Below the pieces are notes generated by a model. The model worked only from the letters and a program-made list of their open reading frames with translations, made no database searches and had not been told where the DNA came from. Made by a program: the position numbers and the translations under genes. A stretch of DNA of 64,000 bases from Sphingobacterium allocomposti. GTDB taxonomy: Bacteria > Bacteroidota > Bacteroidia > Sphingobacteriales > Sphingobacteriaceae. Below, one piece after another: positions 51,746 through 60,927 of the stretch. Positions within the stretch are counted from its first letter, which is position 1; each line of letters opens with the position of its first letter. The stretch is from NCBI RefSeq assembly GCF_008124885.1, contig NZ_VNHX01000017.1, forward strand, positions 1 to 64,000. Reading direction: 5' to 3'.

Positions 51746-52076
51746 CTATTATCGTTTTTCGAAAAGTGGCCGGTCTCTCCTTCCGCCGACCTGAAGATAC
51801 ACTGTTTCCTGAAAAATAAAAATCTGACACGAAACAGAAATTTCCTTTCCACATTTATACCTACTTTTAGCCGTTAAAAATCGACTTACAGAGACAACAC
51901 CATATAGTGATTATTGTTCAGATTAATTTAAAAACAAAACGTCCCGCATGGCTTTCACTGCGGTACATGGCGCTACACGTAAGGCCGTACTGTCATGACA
52001 ACAAGGAATACGTGTCGGCCGGTGCACAACGCCGCTATCTGTTTTAGATGTCGGGCGCATATAGAAAGATAAATAG
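51746..52076. other. Divergent non-coding region
   Basis: About 330 bases between divergent genes (SMP-30-like and MBL-fold). It has an A+T-rich middle, 51890-51935. It must hold both promoters; no clear operator or hairpin is seen. Confidence 0.4.
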
Positions 52077-53198
52077 ATGAAATTAAAAACAAAAAGAATC
52101 CTAAAAACTATGATATGGTTCCTTCTGGCGGTATTTGCACTGTCGGCAATAGGCATTGCCATTTTTTTAAATAGTCCATCTTTTGGCAAACTGCCCAGTG
52201 GAGCACGACTAGAACGCATAAAACAATCACCAAACTACCGCGACGGGAAGTTTCAGAATCAGGAGCCTACCACGCTGCTGACCAACGGCAAGTCCCGGAT
52301 GCAGAGCCTCTGGGAGTTCTTCTTTCTAAAGGTGAACGACTTAGTGCCGTCGCAGGACGTCTCCGCGGTGAAAACCGATCTGAAGGCACTTTCCTTAAAT
52401 GAGGACTTGATCGTCTGGATGGGCCACTCCTCGCTGTACATACAGCTGGGAGGAAAACGTATACTTGTCGACCCGGTCCTTGTGTCTGCTTCGCCCGTTT
52501 CCTTTATAAACAAGCCTTTTCGAGGCACCTCCATTTACAGGCCGGACGATATGCCCCCCGTAGATATTCTACTCATCACGCACGACCACTGGGATCATCT
52601 GGACTACGCCACCGTGCTGGCGCTAAAGAACAATATCGGTCAGATTGTATGCCCTTTAGGTGTTGGAGAGCATTTCGCCTATTGGGGCTTTTCCCCGGAG
52701 ATAATCCATGAGCTCGACTGGTATGAATCCGCAAACCTGACGGAAGAAATCCTGTTGACCTCGGTTCCGGCGAGACACTTTTCCGGGCGGGGCCTTACCT
52801 CAAACCAAACACTATGGACAGGATATATGCTGCAGCACTCCGCCGGCAATATATTGTTGTCAGGAGACACAGGATACGGAAAGCATATCAAAGCAATCAA
52901 AGAGAAATTTGGAACGATTGATTTTGCTATCTTAGAGAACGGGCAATACAACGAAGATTGGCGGTACATACATATGGTACCCGACGACTTGATCCAAGCA
53001 ATCAACGAGTTGGGCCCCCGACGGCTGATGACCGTACACCACAGCAAGTATGCGCTGGCGCGGCATGCCTGGAACGAACCGATGGAAAAGATAGCGTCGG
53101 CCGCGGAAAACCTAGGCTTCCCTCTGGTTACGCCTAAAATCGGTGATGTCGTCCGGTTACGCGACACCGTACAGACGTTTCGACCGTGGTGGAACTGA
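52077..53198 (+). CDS. Membrane-anchored MBL-fold metal-dependent hydrolase
   Basis: A 373-residue protein with an N-terminal helix (about 12-31, a signal anchor) and a metallo-beta-lactamase-fold domain. The zinc signature is LLITHDHWDHLDY with H169-D-H-W-D-H174. Further metal ligands lie in VPARHFSGRG and SGDTGYGKHI, and a late His is in MTVHHSKYAL. The closest recalled group is NAPE-PLD/RomA-like MBL hydrolases, which cleave phosphodiester lipids or act on the outer-membrane phenotype. The substrate is not known. An AraC regulator gene follows after 37 bases. Confidence 0.9.
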   Translation: MKLKTKRILKTMIWFLLAVFALSAIGIAIFLNSPSFGKLPSGARLERIKQSPNYRDGKFQNQEPTTLLTNGKSRMQSLWEFFFLKVNDLVPSQDVSAVKTDLKALSLNEDLIVWMGHSSLYIQLGGKRILVDPVLVSASPVSFINKPFRGTSIYRPDDMPPVDILLITHDHWDHLDYATVLALKNNIGQIVCPLGVGEHFAYWGFSPEIIHELDWYESANLTEEILLTSVPARHFSGRGLTSNQTLWTGYMLQHSAGNILLSGDTGYGKHIKAIKEKFGTIDFAILENGQYNEDWRYIHMVPDDLIQAINELGPRRLMTVHHSKYALARHAWNEPMEKIASAAENLGFPLVTPKIGDVVRLRDTVQTFRPWWN

Positions 53199-53235
53199 TA
53201 CATATATTAAGGAGACATCCTCAGCAAAAAAACAT

Positions 53236-54174
53236 ATGAATAAACTGAAGCCCACCTCACTGCACACCTTCTATCAGGAAGCTTCGTCTGCGCGCGGACG
53301 GGAGGTGCAAGACCTGCTGCCTCCCGATATACAGCGAGAAATCGGCCATTTTAATGTATTCGACATCTTCGAGACCATCCGTAAGCACAACGAGACCAAG
53401 ACAATGCCCTATAACCGACGGGCATACTATAAAATAAGCCTTATACAAGGCAGAAACCGGGCGGAGTATGCGGACAAAGTTATTGAAGTGGAACGCCAGG
53501 CATTACTCTTCGCAACCCCTAAAATCCCCTATCGATGGGTTCCCCTCGACGAGAAACAGAGCGGAACGTTCTGTATTTTCACGAGCGACTTTATGGGAAG
53601 AAACAAAACAGCCGTAGATCTGGACGAGCTCCCTCTTTTTAAGAGCGGACAGGTACCCGTTTTCGAAGTTTGCGACAACGACGCGGACGAATTGACCACG
53701 CTCTTTGGAAAAATAAAAAAAGAGATCACGTCCGACTATCCATTTAAATACGACCTTATCCGCGCTTACGTTCTTGAGCTGATCCATTACGGACAAAAAC
53801 TACAGCCGGCATCCTCGCTCCTACACACAAGCAGCAGCGCTTCCCGCATTTCCTCTTTTTTTGCCGAATTGTTAGAACGTCAGTTTCCGATCGAGTCGCT
53901 ACAACAGCGTCTGGAACTACGCACACCCAAAGAGTATGCAGACCGGTTATCGGTTCATGTGAACCACCTCAACAAAGTACTAAAGGAGACAACGGGGTCG
54001 ACCACCACGCAGATTATTAGCCAACGTATTGTACAAGAGGCTAAGATACTCCTCAGACAGACCGATTGGGCTATTTCAGACATTGCGTTCGTACTCGGGT
54101 TCGAGGAAAGTGCACATTTCTCGAATTTCTTCAAAAAACATACTTCATCGTCGCCGCACCTGTTTAGACGCTAA
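53236..54174 (+). CDS. AraC family transcriptional regulator
   Basis: A 312-residue regulator from the ATG at 53236; an upstream frame to 53143 overlaps the MBL gene and is not used. The N-terminal 200 residues form a cupin-like effector domain (RRAYYKISLIQGRNRAEYAD, then VERQALLFATPKIPYRW). The last 100 residues hold the two helix-turn-helix units (YADRLSVHVNHLNKVLKETT; WAISDIAFVLGFEESAHFSN) and close with KKHTSSSPHLFRR. It lies between the MBL hydrolase and SDR genes, on the same strand and tightly spaced, so it may regulate them. Confidence 0.9.
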   Translation: MNKLKPTSLHTFYQEASSARGREVQDLLPPDIQREIGHFNVFDIFETIRKHNETKTMPYNRRAYYKISLIQGRNRAEYADKVIEVERQALLFATPKIPYRWVPLDEKQSGTFCIFTSDFMGRNKTAVDLDELPLFKSGQVPVFEVCDNDADELTTLFGKIKKEITSDYPFKYDLIRAYVLELIHYGQKLQPASSLLHTSSSASRISSFFAELLERQFPIESLQQRLELRTPKEYADRLSVHVNHLNKVLKETTGSTTTQIISQRIVQEAKILLRQTDWAISDIAFVLGFEESAHFSNFFKKHTSSSPHLFRR

Positions 54175-54263
54175 ACTATTTGAAATTTACAATTTTTGGA
54201 TTGATTCCTGTAATAAATCGTCCGCCTTTCCGGCCATCTTTGTTACATAAAAAAGATAGCGTA

Positions 54264-55025
54264 ATGAATACAGGAAAAATTGCATTAGTTACCGGCGGAA
54301 GCCGGGGTATTGGCAAAGACATCGTCGAAAGTCTTGCCAAAAAAGGCGTTAACATCGTCTTCACCTATCATACCAACAAAGACAAAGCTGAAGAAGTCCT
54401 GGATTTGGTCAGACAAAGCGGTGTCCAGGCTTGGGCCATTCCTTTAGACGTTGTCGACCTGCGTAGTTTCGACAGCTTTATCCAACGTGTTATAGCGACC
54501 TTAAAGAACGACCTCGGAGTCGATCGCATCGATTATCTGGTTAACAATGCTGGAACAGCTATGTACCAACCGCTCCATGATGCGACCGAGGAGCAGGCCG
54601 ACGAAGCGTTGACCATACACTATAAGGCTGTATTGTTTCTTACACAGAAGCTACTTCCCTATTTACAGGATGGGGCAGGTATTGTGAATATCTCGTCGGG
54701 ACTCACACGCATGACATTTGCCGGATCGGCTCTTTATGCATCCGCTAAGGCTGCCGTGGAAGTCCTTACCCGATATATGGCCAGAGAATTCAGTGATCGG
54801 AAGATCCGCGCCAATGTCGTCGCACCCGGAGCTATTGAGACCGATTTTGGCGGCGGAAGAACGCGGGACAACAAGGAGATTAACGCCCACATCGCTAGTG
54901 TGACGGCTTTGGGGCGCGCCGGACTTCCGTCAGACATCGGCGGCGTTGTGGCCTTCTTATGCTCGCCGGAAGCTTCATGGATTAACGGACAGCGTATAGA
55001 GGTGTCCGGAGGCATGATGTTATAG
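54264..55025 (+). CDS. SDR family oxidoreductase
   Basis: A 253-residue classical short-chain dehydrogenase. The Rossmann nucleotide motif TGGSRGIG is at 10-17, the NNAG motif at 94-97, the catalytic Ser in NISSG (143-147) and Tyr158-x3-Lys162 in YASAKAA. The C-terminal INGQRIEVSGG is the usual SDR closing motif. It uses NAD(P)H; Arg14 in the glycine-rich loop favours NADPH, which is inference. The substrate is unknown. An upstream in-frame ATG at 54180 gives an atypical tail and is rejected. It follows the AraC gene. Confidence 0.92.
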   Translation: MNTGKIALVTGGSRGIGKDIVESLAKKGVNIVFTYHTNKDKAEEVLDLVRQSGVQAWAIPLDVVDLRSFDSFIQRVIATLKNDLGVDRIDYLVNNAGTAMYQPLHDATEEQADEALTIHYKAVLFLTQKLLPYLQDGAGIVNISSGLTRMTFAGSALYASAKAAVEVLTRYMAREFSDRKIRANVVAPGAIETDFGGGRTRDNKEINAHIASVTALGRAGLPSDIGGVVAFLCSPEASWINGQRIEVSGGMML

Positions 55026-55150
55026 CCACATTGCTTCTGCAGGCCCAGCGCGGTCCATGGAAATGGGGGCAATCTCCTGGACAGCGCCGGGCTTTTTAAA
55101 ATGCTTACGTTTCGGTATGATCGCCTGCTCAGACGCCTCCAGTATAACGT

Positions 55151-55756
55151 CTACTTCCCCTTCCCGTTTGCATGATACCAGTCCAGCGCTTTACTTTCTT
55201 CCACCTTTAAAAAAGCATCCTTCGCGGCGTTGTAATCATTACCATCTTCCCATGGCAACTTCACCAGCTTTTCCTTCAGGGCCTGATAAGCTTTTACAAC
55301 CTCGGGATTTGCACGTAAATAATCGCGGAAAGCGATATGCCGCAGCCAGTGCACGGAACTGATGGGGATCACATGGATATGGGCCTGCCGCCAGACATAA
55401 TCGTGCAGCCGCGCCGGAATTTCGTCAGTGGGACCAATGTAAGAAGGTAGTCCCAGTTTATCAGGTCGATCACGAAGCAATAAGAAAAAGCGGCGGTACG
55501 GCATTTCTGTATTATATTTTTCATAGTACACGTAGTGATCGCCGCTAAGTAGAACGGGCACCCTATCCAAACTGCTCTGATCGCGCACACCTACCAGAAC
55601 GTCGATGATGGGCTTAGCCGAAAGCCCCTCTACGGCAGTACTACCGATATGATCAATGCGGGGCTCCAGCGGCGACAAAAGCCTGCTAAGCTGATCTTTA
55701 ATGTCCTCGAATGCCAATTTCCAGGCCGGATCATACGTCTCGAATGGTAAAATCAT
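55151..55756 (-). CDS. GrpB family (UPF0157) protein
   Basis: A 201-residue GrpB/UPF0157 member, a nucleotidyltransferase-like fold. Its signature is IDHIGSTAVEGLSAKPIIDVLVGVRD, where G-S-T followed by D-x-L forms the metal-binding core. Other supporting parts are WLRHIAFRDYLRANPEVVKAYQ and YNAAKDAFLKV. The biochemical function is unknown; in some species it is linked to dephospho-CoA kinase. The gene is intact and stands alone. Confidence 0.9.
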   Translation of the reverse strand: MILPFETYDPAWKLAFEDIKDQLSRLLSPLEPRIDHIGSTAVEGLSAKPIIDVLVGVRDQSSLDRVPVLLSGDHYVYYEKYNTEMPYRRFFLLLRDRPDKLGLPSYIGPTDEIPARLHDYVWRQAHIHVIPISSVHWLRHIAFRDYLRANPEVVKAYQALKEKLVKLPWEDGNDYNAAKDAFLKVEESKALDWYHANGKGK

Positions 55757-55798
55757 ATGTAATTATTGGGACGAATACTTGACGCTTCCCCATCAATG

Positions 55799-56089
55799 TT
55801 ATTTTAGAAAATCGTCTTTATACCCCCCAATGTGCCTTTCGTTCTCCAAAATCATCCGGCGGTTTTTAAAGAAATTCAACACACCATACCCACAAAGCGC
55901 AAAAGCTAAACCGAAAAAAATCCACATGACGAGTAATGTTTTGCTAAATGCGAAAAAGCTCTCTATCGACAAACCGGCGACAAAAAAATACATCGAAGTA
56001 CGCAGAAAGGACAAGAATGTCGTTTGATTTGCCAGGTGCGTACGTTGCACGGCCAGTTTCTCTCGCAGGATTAAGTCCTTATTCATCAT
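55799..56089 (-). CDS. DUF202 (YidH-type) membrane protein
   Basis: A 96-residue protein. The DUF202 motif LAVQRTHLANQTTFLSFLRT is followed by two hydrophobic helices (SMYFFVAGLSIESFFAF and LLVMWIFFGLAFALCGYGVL) and a basic C terminus. DUF202 proteins are small inner-membrane proteins of unknown role; in E. coli YidH/YidG are examples. It is 42 bases from the GrpB gene and may share its transcript. Confidence 0.85.
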   Translation of the reverse strand: MMNKDLILREKLAVQRTHLANQTTFLSFLRTSMYFFVAGLSIESFFAFSKTLLVMWIFFGLAFALCGYGVLNFFKNRRMILENERHIGGYKDDFLK

Positions 56090-56162
56090 TACATGTTTTA
56101 GCTGGGTGACACAAAGATAACCAATGCCTGCCGGATAAGTTTAGTGGCTACCGACCAAAAAT

Positions 56163-56194
56163 ATAAAAGGAATAGAAACCTCTATTCCTTTTAT
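56163..56194. terminator. Terminator of the edge Sus operon
   Basis: Perfect 14-bp stem ATAAAAGGAATAGA / TCTATTCCTTTTAT with an AACC loop. Placed 23 bases behind the last SusD gene on the minus strand, it ends the SusC-SusD-SusC-SusD transcript. The TTTTAT tail on each arm makes it usable in both directions. Confidence 0.85.
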
Positions 56195-56217
56195 ACTTAA
56201 GCCGATCAATCTCCTGG

Positions 56218-57906
56218 CTAATAGCCGGGGTTTTGAGTCAAGTTGTTATTACCTGCAATGGCCTCATTTGGCACGGGAAACCTATTCAGATGATCGGAGT
56301 TACTCGGTGTATGATCCCACCACTCTTCTGTGGTGAACGCTTTCCAACGTATTAGATCCGTACGTCGTCGTCCTTCGCCCAGAAACTCAATACTCCATTC
56401 GTCCAAGAAGCGGTATTTATCAAGATTTTGTGCTGTCACGGGGTTAGGGTCTGCTCCGTTGGAGAAATTACGTTTTCTTACGCTATTAATGAGCTCTGCA
56501 GCGCCCGCAGCGTCCCCATCCCTGAAACGACATTCTGCGGCCATATAGTAAAGCTCTGCAAGCCGTATGACTGGCATATCGGCGCCCCAACGTAACGTAT
56601 TATCATTTAAGTTTGGTATAGGAACTTTCACCAACCTCACACCTGTGTTTTCTTCGCCCTCTGACATCTTGGACGGCAACTGGTTGACAGAGCTGTACTT
56701 CTTTCCCGGACCAACCTCGGAGAATCGACCTACCTGGTCAACAAAGTTAAGGGGCAAATCTTTATATTCTTCGCCTCCCAATATCGGCGCACCGGATGGC
56801 GTACGATGCGGCCCAACAATGAACATCCCCTCATATCGGCCACTTCCATGATAGACATAAGGAGCTTTTCTGTAGTCTCCCTGCGTAAATTTTTCATAAG
56901 GTGACCCCAACTTAAATTCATCTTTATAAAGTGTCCCGTCCGGTTTACGGGAAGGAGTCAAATGGGCGCCGTTGTTTGCTCCCATATCTTGGTTAAAATA
57001 CTGTCTGGTATTGTAGTGATAAAAATCCGCGTAAAACCAGTTGTACTCCAACATTTTGAATTCCGAAGGCATAGACCAGATAATTTCAGGCGAAGCATTA
57101 TTTGTAAATCCATGGACACCGTTCCAAGTCGCGTCCAGTGTGTAATCGCCGTATTCTTTATTGATGATAGCTTCGGCAATTTCTCGAGCTTCGGCATACA
57201 TGGGCTTCTTGATATAGGCTTCGGCATTGAAATATAACTGCGCTAACATCGCTGCTGCGGCTGCTTTTCTAATCGCTCCTTCTTCTCGGTCACCAGCGGC
57301 TTTCACTGGCAATCGCTCAATGGATTCTTTTAACAGCCGCTCGATATGATTAAAAAGCTCTACATCAGTGTTGCGGGGAAGCGCTTCTTCCTCCAAAGAC
57401 TCAAATACGGGCATTCCGCCAAAGTAGTCCAGCCCCCGTAGATAAAAATACGCAATGAGGGCATCCAGTTGCGCGAGATGCGCATCTTGGTCGTCCTGCG
57501 TCAATGCAAACCTAGCGTAGTCCAGCTTAGATAGATCGCTTTTAGCATCCAATGCCAAGGCAACTCCCATCAAAGTACCACGCCAGCTACCCCAAATCCA
57601 TCCATCATCAGCAGTCCACCGATGATAATGATACCGCTCGTTTTCACCTCCATTGTACCAATGCCTACCTTTGGTCGTTATAGCAAAGTTGTCTGCGGTA
57701 TATTCCTGCAGACGCCATCGATCCTCGCCCATGTACCATTTCGCATGAGTAAACGGACGATATAACGCCGCCATAATATCTTTTTCACTTTTAAAAAAGG
57801 TCTCTGGCGTCACCGAGCTATAAAACTCTTGATCTAACTTTGTACATCCCTGCAAAAGCAATCCAAAAGAAATTGAAAGTACTGCTATATATTTTCTCGT
57901 CTTCAT
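56218..57906 (-). CDS. SusD/RagB family nutrient-binding lipoprotein (edge operon, distal)
   Basis: A 562-residue SusD-like lipoprotein. The leader ends GLLLQGC, followed by TKLDQEFYSSVTPETFF. Core segments are ALIAYFYLRGLDYFGGMPVF, MPVIRLAELYYMAAECRFRD and DEWSIEFLGEGRRRTDLIRWK. It contains the usual helical SusD core and is the partner of the SusC gene four bases upstream. It is the last gene before the terminator at 56163. Confidence 0.93.
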   Translation of the reverse strand: MKTRKYIAVLSISFGLLLQGCTKLDQEFYSSVTPETFFKSEKDIMAALYRPFTHAKWYMGEDRWRLQEYTADNFAITTKGRHWYNGGENERYHYHRWTADDGWIWGSWRGTLMGVALALDAKSDLSKLDYARFALTQDDQDAHLAQLDALIAYFYLRGLDYFGGMPVFESLEEEALPRNTDVELFNHIERLLKESIERLPVKAAGDREEGAIRKAAAAAMLAQLYFNAEAYIKKPMYAEAREIAEAIINKEYGDYTLDATWNGVHGFTNNASPEIIWSMPSEFKMLEYNWFYADFYHYNTRQYFNQDMGANNGAHLTPSRKPDGTLYKDEFKLGSPYEKFTQGDYRKAPYVYHGSGRYEGMFIVGPHRTPSGAPILGGEEYKDLPLNFVDQVGRFSEVGPGKKYSSVNQLPSKMSEGEENTGVRLVKVPIPNLNDNTLRWGADMPVIRLAELYYMAAECRFRDGDAAGAAELINSVRKRNFSNGADPNPVTAQNLDKYRFLDEWSIEFLGEGRRRTDLIRWKAFTTEEWWDHTPSNSDHLNRFPVPNEAIAGNNNLTQNPGY

Positions 57907-57909
57907 TTC

Positions 57910-60891
57910 TTAAAAATTAAGTTGTAAACCAAACATAAATGTCCTTGTTTTCGGATATACGTTCCGTTCTTCGAAACCGGGTTCTAAGCCGTTAATATTG
58001 ACCTCGGGATCAAGTCCGGTATATTTTGTAAATACGAAAAGATCACGCCCAGTAGCATATAAGCGTAGGCTCTTAAACGGCTTAATTGCACGTTGATTGA
58101 AAGTATATCCAATATTAACCGCATCGACTTTTAAAAAGGTACCTTTCTCGAGCCAATAATCACTAAGTTCCTTCTCTCCACGAATATTTTGATGTTTATC
58201 AAATGCGTCAGCTAAAACGTTCTGCCCACTTACGTTTGGTAAGCTATAATACATATTTATCATATTAAATACGTCATGTCCGATCCAGCTTCGCATATAT
58301 ATACTCGCGTCCCAATTCCGATATGAAAATTGGTTATTCCAGGACAGCTGCAAGACAGGAATTGCATTGCCGATAAACGCTTTGTCAGCGACGGTCTTAC
58401 TTCGTTCCCGTACGTCAAATGCATTCCCTTCCTGATCGTACAACATCCAATACCCGTCATCCGTAAAGCCTGCAAAACGCCAAATAAAAAACCTACCTAT
58501 ATCTTGCCCTGGGTAGAGTCGCACGGCCGATCCCGGGGATCCGGGAGCAGGAAACCCTTTTCGGTCGCTGAAGGTTTGGCTTCCCCACAACGAATTTAAG
58601 CGGCTTCTATTATGCGAAGCTATTAAACTGGTACTGTAGGAGAATTTCTCGTTTTCAACAGCGTGGTAGTTTAGCTCGATTTCAAAACCTGTATTCTGCA
58701 TACTCCCTACGTTCATCGTCGTCTTATCGTGAATTGCCGGAGGCTGCGACACGCTGATATCATAGATAAGGTCGTCAATAACACGTTTATATACATCAAA
58801 CCGGCCTCCGATTTTGTTATTTAAAATCGAGAAGTCCAACCCCAGATTATACTCCTTTTTTACTTCCCATTTAATCCCCGCATTTTGGTTGTGTTGAACT
58901 CCGTAGGTACGGAACCATTGACCATTTTGAAGAAACCAGGTGTCGGCACTGTACATTCTCGTCGAAACCCGTGCGTCAAACCCTTCATTTCCTGTTTCGC
59001 CATACGCTGCACGAAGCTTCAGATCGTTGATAAAAGACTGATTTCGAAGGAAAGGTTCATTTGAGATCCGCCAGCCGAGTGATACACCAGGGAAGAGACC
59101 CCAGCGGTTCTCCGGCGCAAACTTAGAAGACCCCTCGTAGCGGGCTGTAACGGCCAATAGATACCGGTCGAGATAAGAATAGTTTGCACGTCCGAAGAAT
59201 GCTGCCAATTTGACCCACGGATTTTTCCAAGAACCGATGCCGGCTCTACCCTCAACCAAGAAGCCTCCGGTTCCCATATCGTGCTCTCTGATACCATCTA
59301 CAGGAAAATCGGAGTTGTTCGCGGAGAACCCCTGTCCGTTAAAATCTTGGTAGCTGTATCCTCCCACCGCGTTGAGTGAATGGTCGTCCCACCGATTATT
59401 ATAGTTAACGGTCCATTCGAAAATCCTGTCATTATAGCGATTGTAGTACTGATTCGCATAGCCATCAATTCCGTCCTGCCTTGACAACCGATGTTGAGCA
59501 GAACGGTAATAGCTCCCATGTACCGAGTTATTTTTTACGCCTACTGTTGCACTGGTTGACAGATGCTCCGTCAGATTAAGCTTTAACGTACTGTTCGCAA
59601 GGAGGTATTTATATTGTCTTTCATCGCTTCGTAGCATTGCTTCTGCAACGGGGTTCCAATAGTCGTATCCACCAACTAAAACGTTGTATCCGGTCACGTC
59701 GTCCGGGTCGTACGGCGTCTCCGTGGGATTAAGCACCATTGCCATGTTAAAGATATCATTGTTGTTGAAGATATCTCCATTGGAAGAGAACGCCCGAACC
59801 TCGTTATAACTTACGTTGCTTAATAGCTCAGCGAAGCCGTCGAAAAACCGGAATGAAGAATTAACACGGCCTCCTATCTCCTTCCGCTTTGAAGTTATAG
59901 CCATCCCTGTCGCATCACGTTTTGTAAATGTGGCATACACATTAGCATTTTCGGATCCGCCACTGACATTCAGGACCTGGCGATGGCTGAACGGATTGTT
60001 GTTGGTCACTTCATCATACCAGTCTGTCCGGTGTCCGAGGTCCTCACCCAAACCATATGTTACGAACTGTTCGGCGGACAATAACTTTGGTCGACGACGT
60101 ATAGACTCCATAAAATATTCCGATGTAAAGGTCACGGCTGGTTTTCCCACCTGGGGCCGCTTCGTCGTAATCAAAATCACACCGCCGGAAGCACGAGTTC
60201 CATAAATGGCCGCTGCTGAGGCGTCGCGTAGTACACTAATCGACTCTACATCTTCTTTAGCTACCGAATTGATATCGCCCCCTGGCACACCGTCAATAAC
60301 AACCAGTGGTCCTTGCGATGCGTTTACCGAGTTTACACCGCGAAGCTGCAATGATACGCCTGCATTCGGGTCGGTACCGTTGGACGACGACACGTTAAGC
60401 CCGGGAACTTTTCCCTGTATAGCCATCAACGGCGACACCGTACCTGCCACAAGATCCTTTTCCCGAAGCGTAGTTACCGCGCTAGTCAGCTCCCTCTTCT
60501 CTATCGACCCGTAACCGACAACAACGACCTCCCCCAGGTTTTCAGTATCGAGGGGCAAGCGGACCGTAAGACTTGCTTGTCCTGTATACACGATCTCTGT
60601 TGTCGAATACCCGATCATACTTACCACAAGTGTAGTGCCGCTCGGTACATTGTTGAGCGAAAAATTTCCTGATTCATCGGTCGACGTACTGTTTGCGGTC
60701 CCCTTGGCAACTATCGTCGCTCCGGGCACAGGACTTCCATTTTGATCCAAGACTTTCCCCCGAACAACATGCTGAAAATGTCGTTCTAATGCCATCGGAG
60801 TTCCCAACACGTCTCCCATTTGTACGTACGTACAGCTTCCGAACAGCAACAGTTTTGTCGCTATCCGAAAACATCTCAATTTTCCCTTCAT
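57910..60891 (-). CDS. SusC-like TonB-dependent outer-membrane transporter (edge operon, distal)
   Basis: A 993-residue SusC-type transporter. After a leader (about 1-35), a carboxypeptidase-D-like domain covers about 43-115 (VVRGKVLDQNGSPVPGATIV), followed by the LGEVVVVGYGS segment and a plug with LVVIDGVPGGDINS and ESISVLRDASAAAIYGTRAS. The barrel ends FMFGLQLNF. It has no STN domain. It pairs with the SusD gene directly downstream, four bases apart. Upstream, 36 bases away, ends a second SusD gene, so the operon has tandem pairs. Confidence 0.94.
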   Translation of the reverse strand: MKGKLRCFRIATKLLLFGSCTYVQMGDVLGTPMALERHFQHVVRGKVLDQNGSPVPGATIVAKGTANSTSTDESGNFSLNNVPSGTTLVVSMIGYSTTEIVYTGQASLTVRLPLDTENLGEVVVVGYGSIEKRELTSAVTTLREKDLVAGTVSPLMAIQGKVPGLNVSSSNGTDPNAGVSLQLRGVNSVNASQGPLVVIDGVPGGDINSVAKEDVESISVLRDASAAAIYGTRASGGVILITTKRPQVGKPAVTFTSEYFMESIRRRPKLLSAEQFVTYGLGEDLGHRTDWYDEVTNNNPFSHRQVLNVSGGSENANVYATFTKRDATGMAITSKRKEIGGRVNSSFRFFDGFAELLSNVSYNEVRAFSSNGDIFNNNDIFNMAMVLNPTETPYDPDDVTGYNVLVGGYDYWNPVAEAMLRSDERQYKYLLANSTLKLNLTEHLSTSATVGVKNNSVHGSYYRSAQHRLSRQDGIDGYANQYYNRYNDRIFEWTVNYNNRWDDHSLNAVGGYSYQDFNGQGFSANNSDFPVDGIREHDMGTGGFLVEGRAGIGSWKNPWVKLAAFFGRANYSYLDRYLLAVTARYEGSSKFAPENRWGLFPGVSLGWRISNEPFLRNQSFINDLKLRAAYGETGNEGFDARVSTRMYSADTWFLQNGQWFRTYGVQHNQNAGIKWEVKKEYNLGLDFSILNNKIGGRFDVYKRVIDDLIYDISVSQPPAIHDKTTMNVGSMQNTGFEIELNYHAVENEKFSYSTSLIASHNRSRLNSLWGSQTFSDRKGFPAPGSPGSAVRLYPGQDIGRFFIWRFAGFTDDGYWMLYDQEGNAFDVRERSKTVADKAFIGNAIPVLQLSWNNQFSYRNWDASIYMRSWIGHDVFNMINMYYSLPNVSGQNVLADAFDKHQNIRGEKELSDYWLEKGTFLKVDAVNIGYTFNQRAIKPFKSLRLYATGRDLFVFTKYTGLDPEVNINGLEPGFEERNVYPKTRTFMFGLQLNF

Positions 60892-60927
60892 AAATACACA
60901 GATAGTTTTAAGTTTAACATGTTTATA

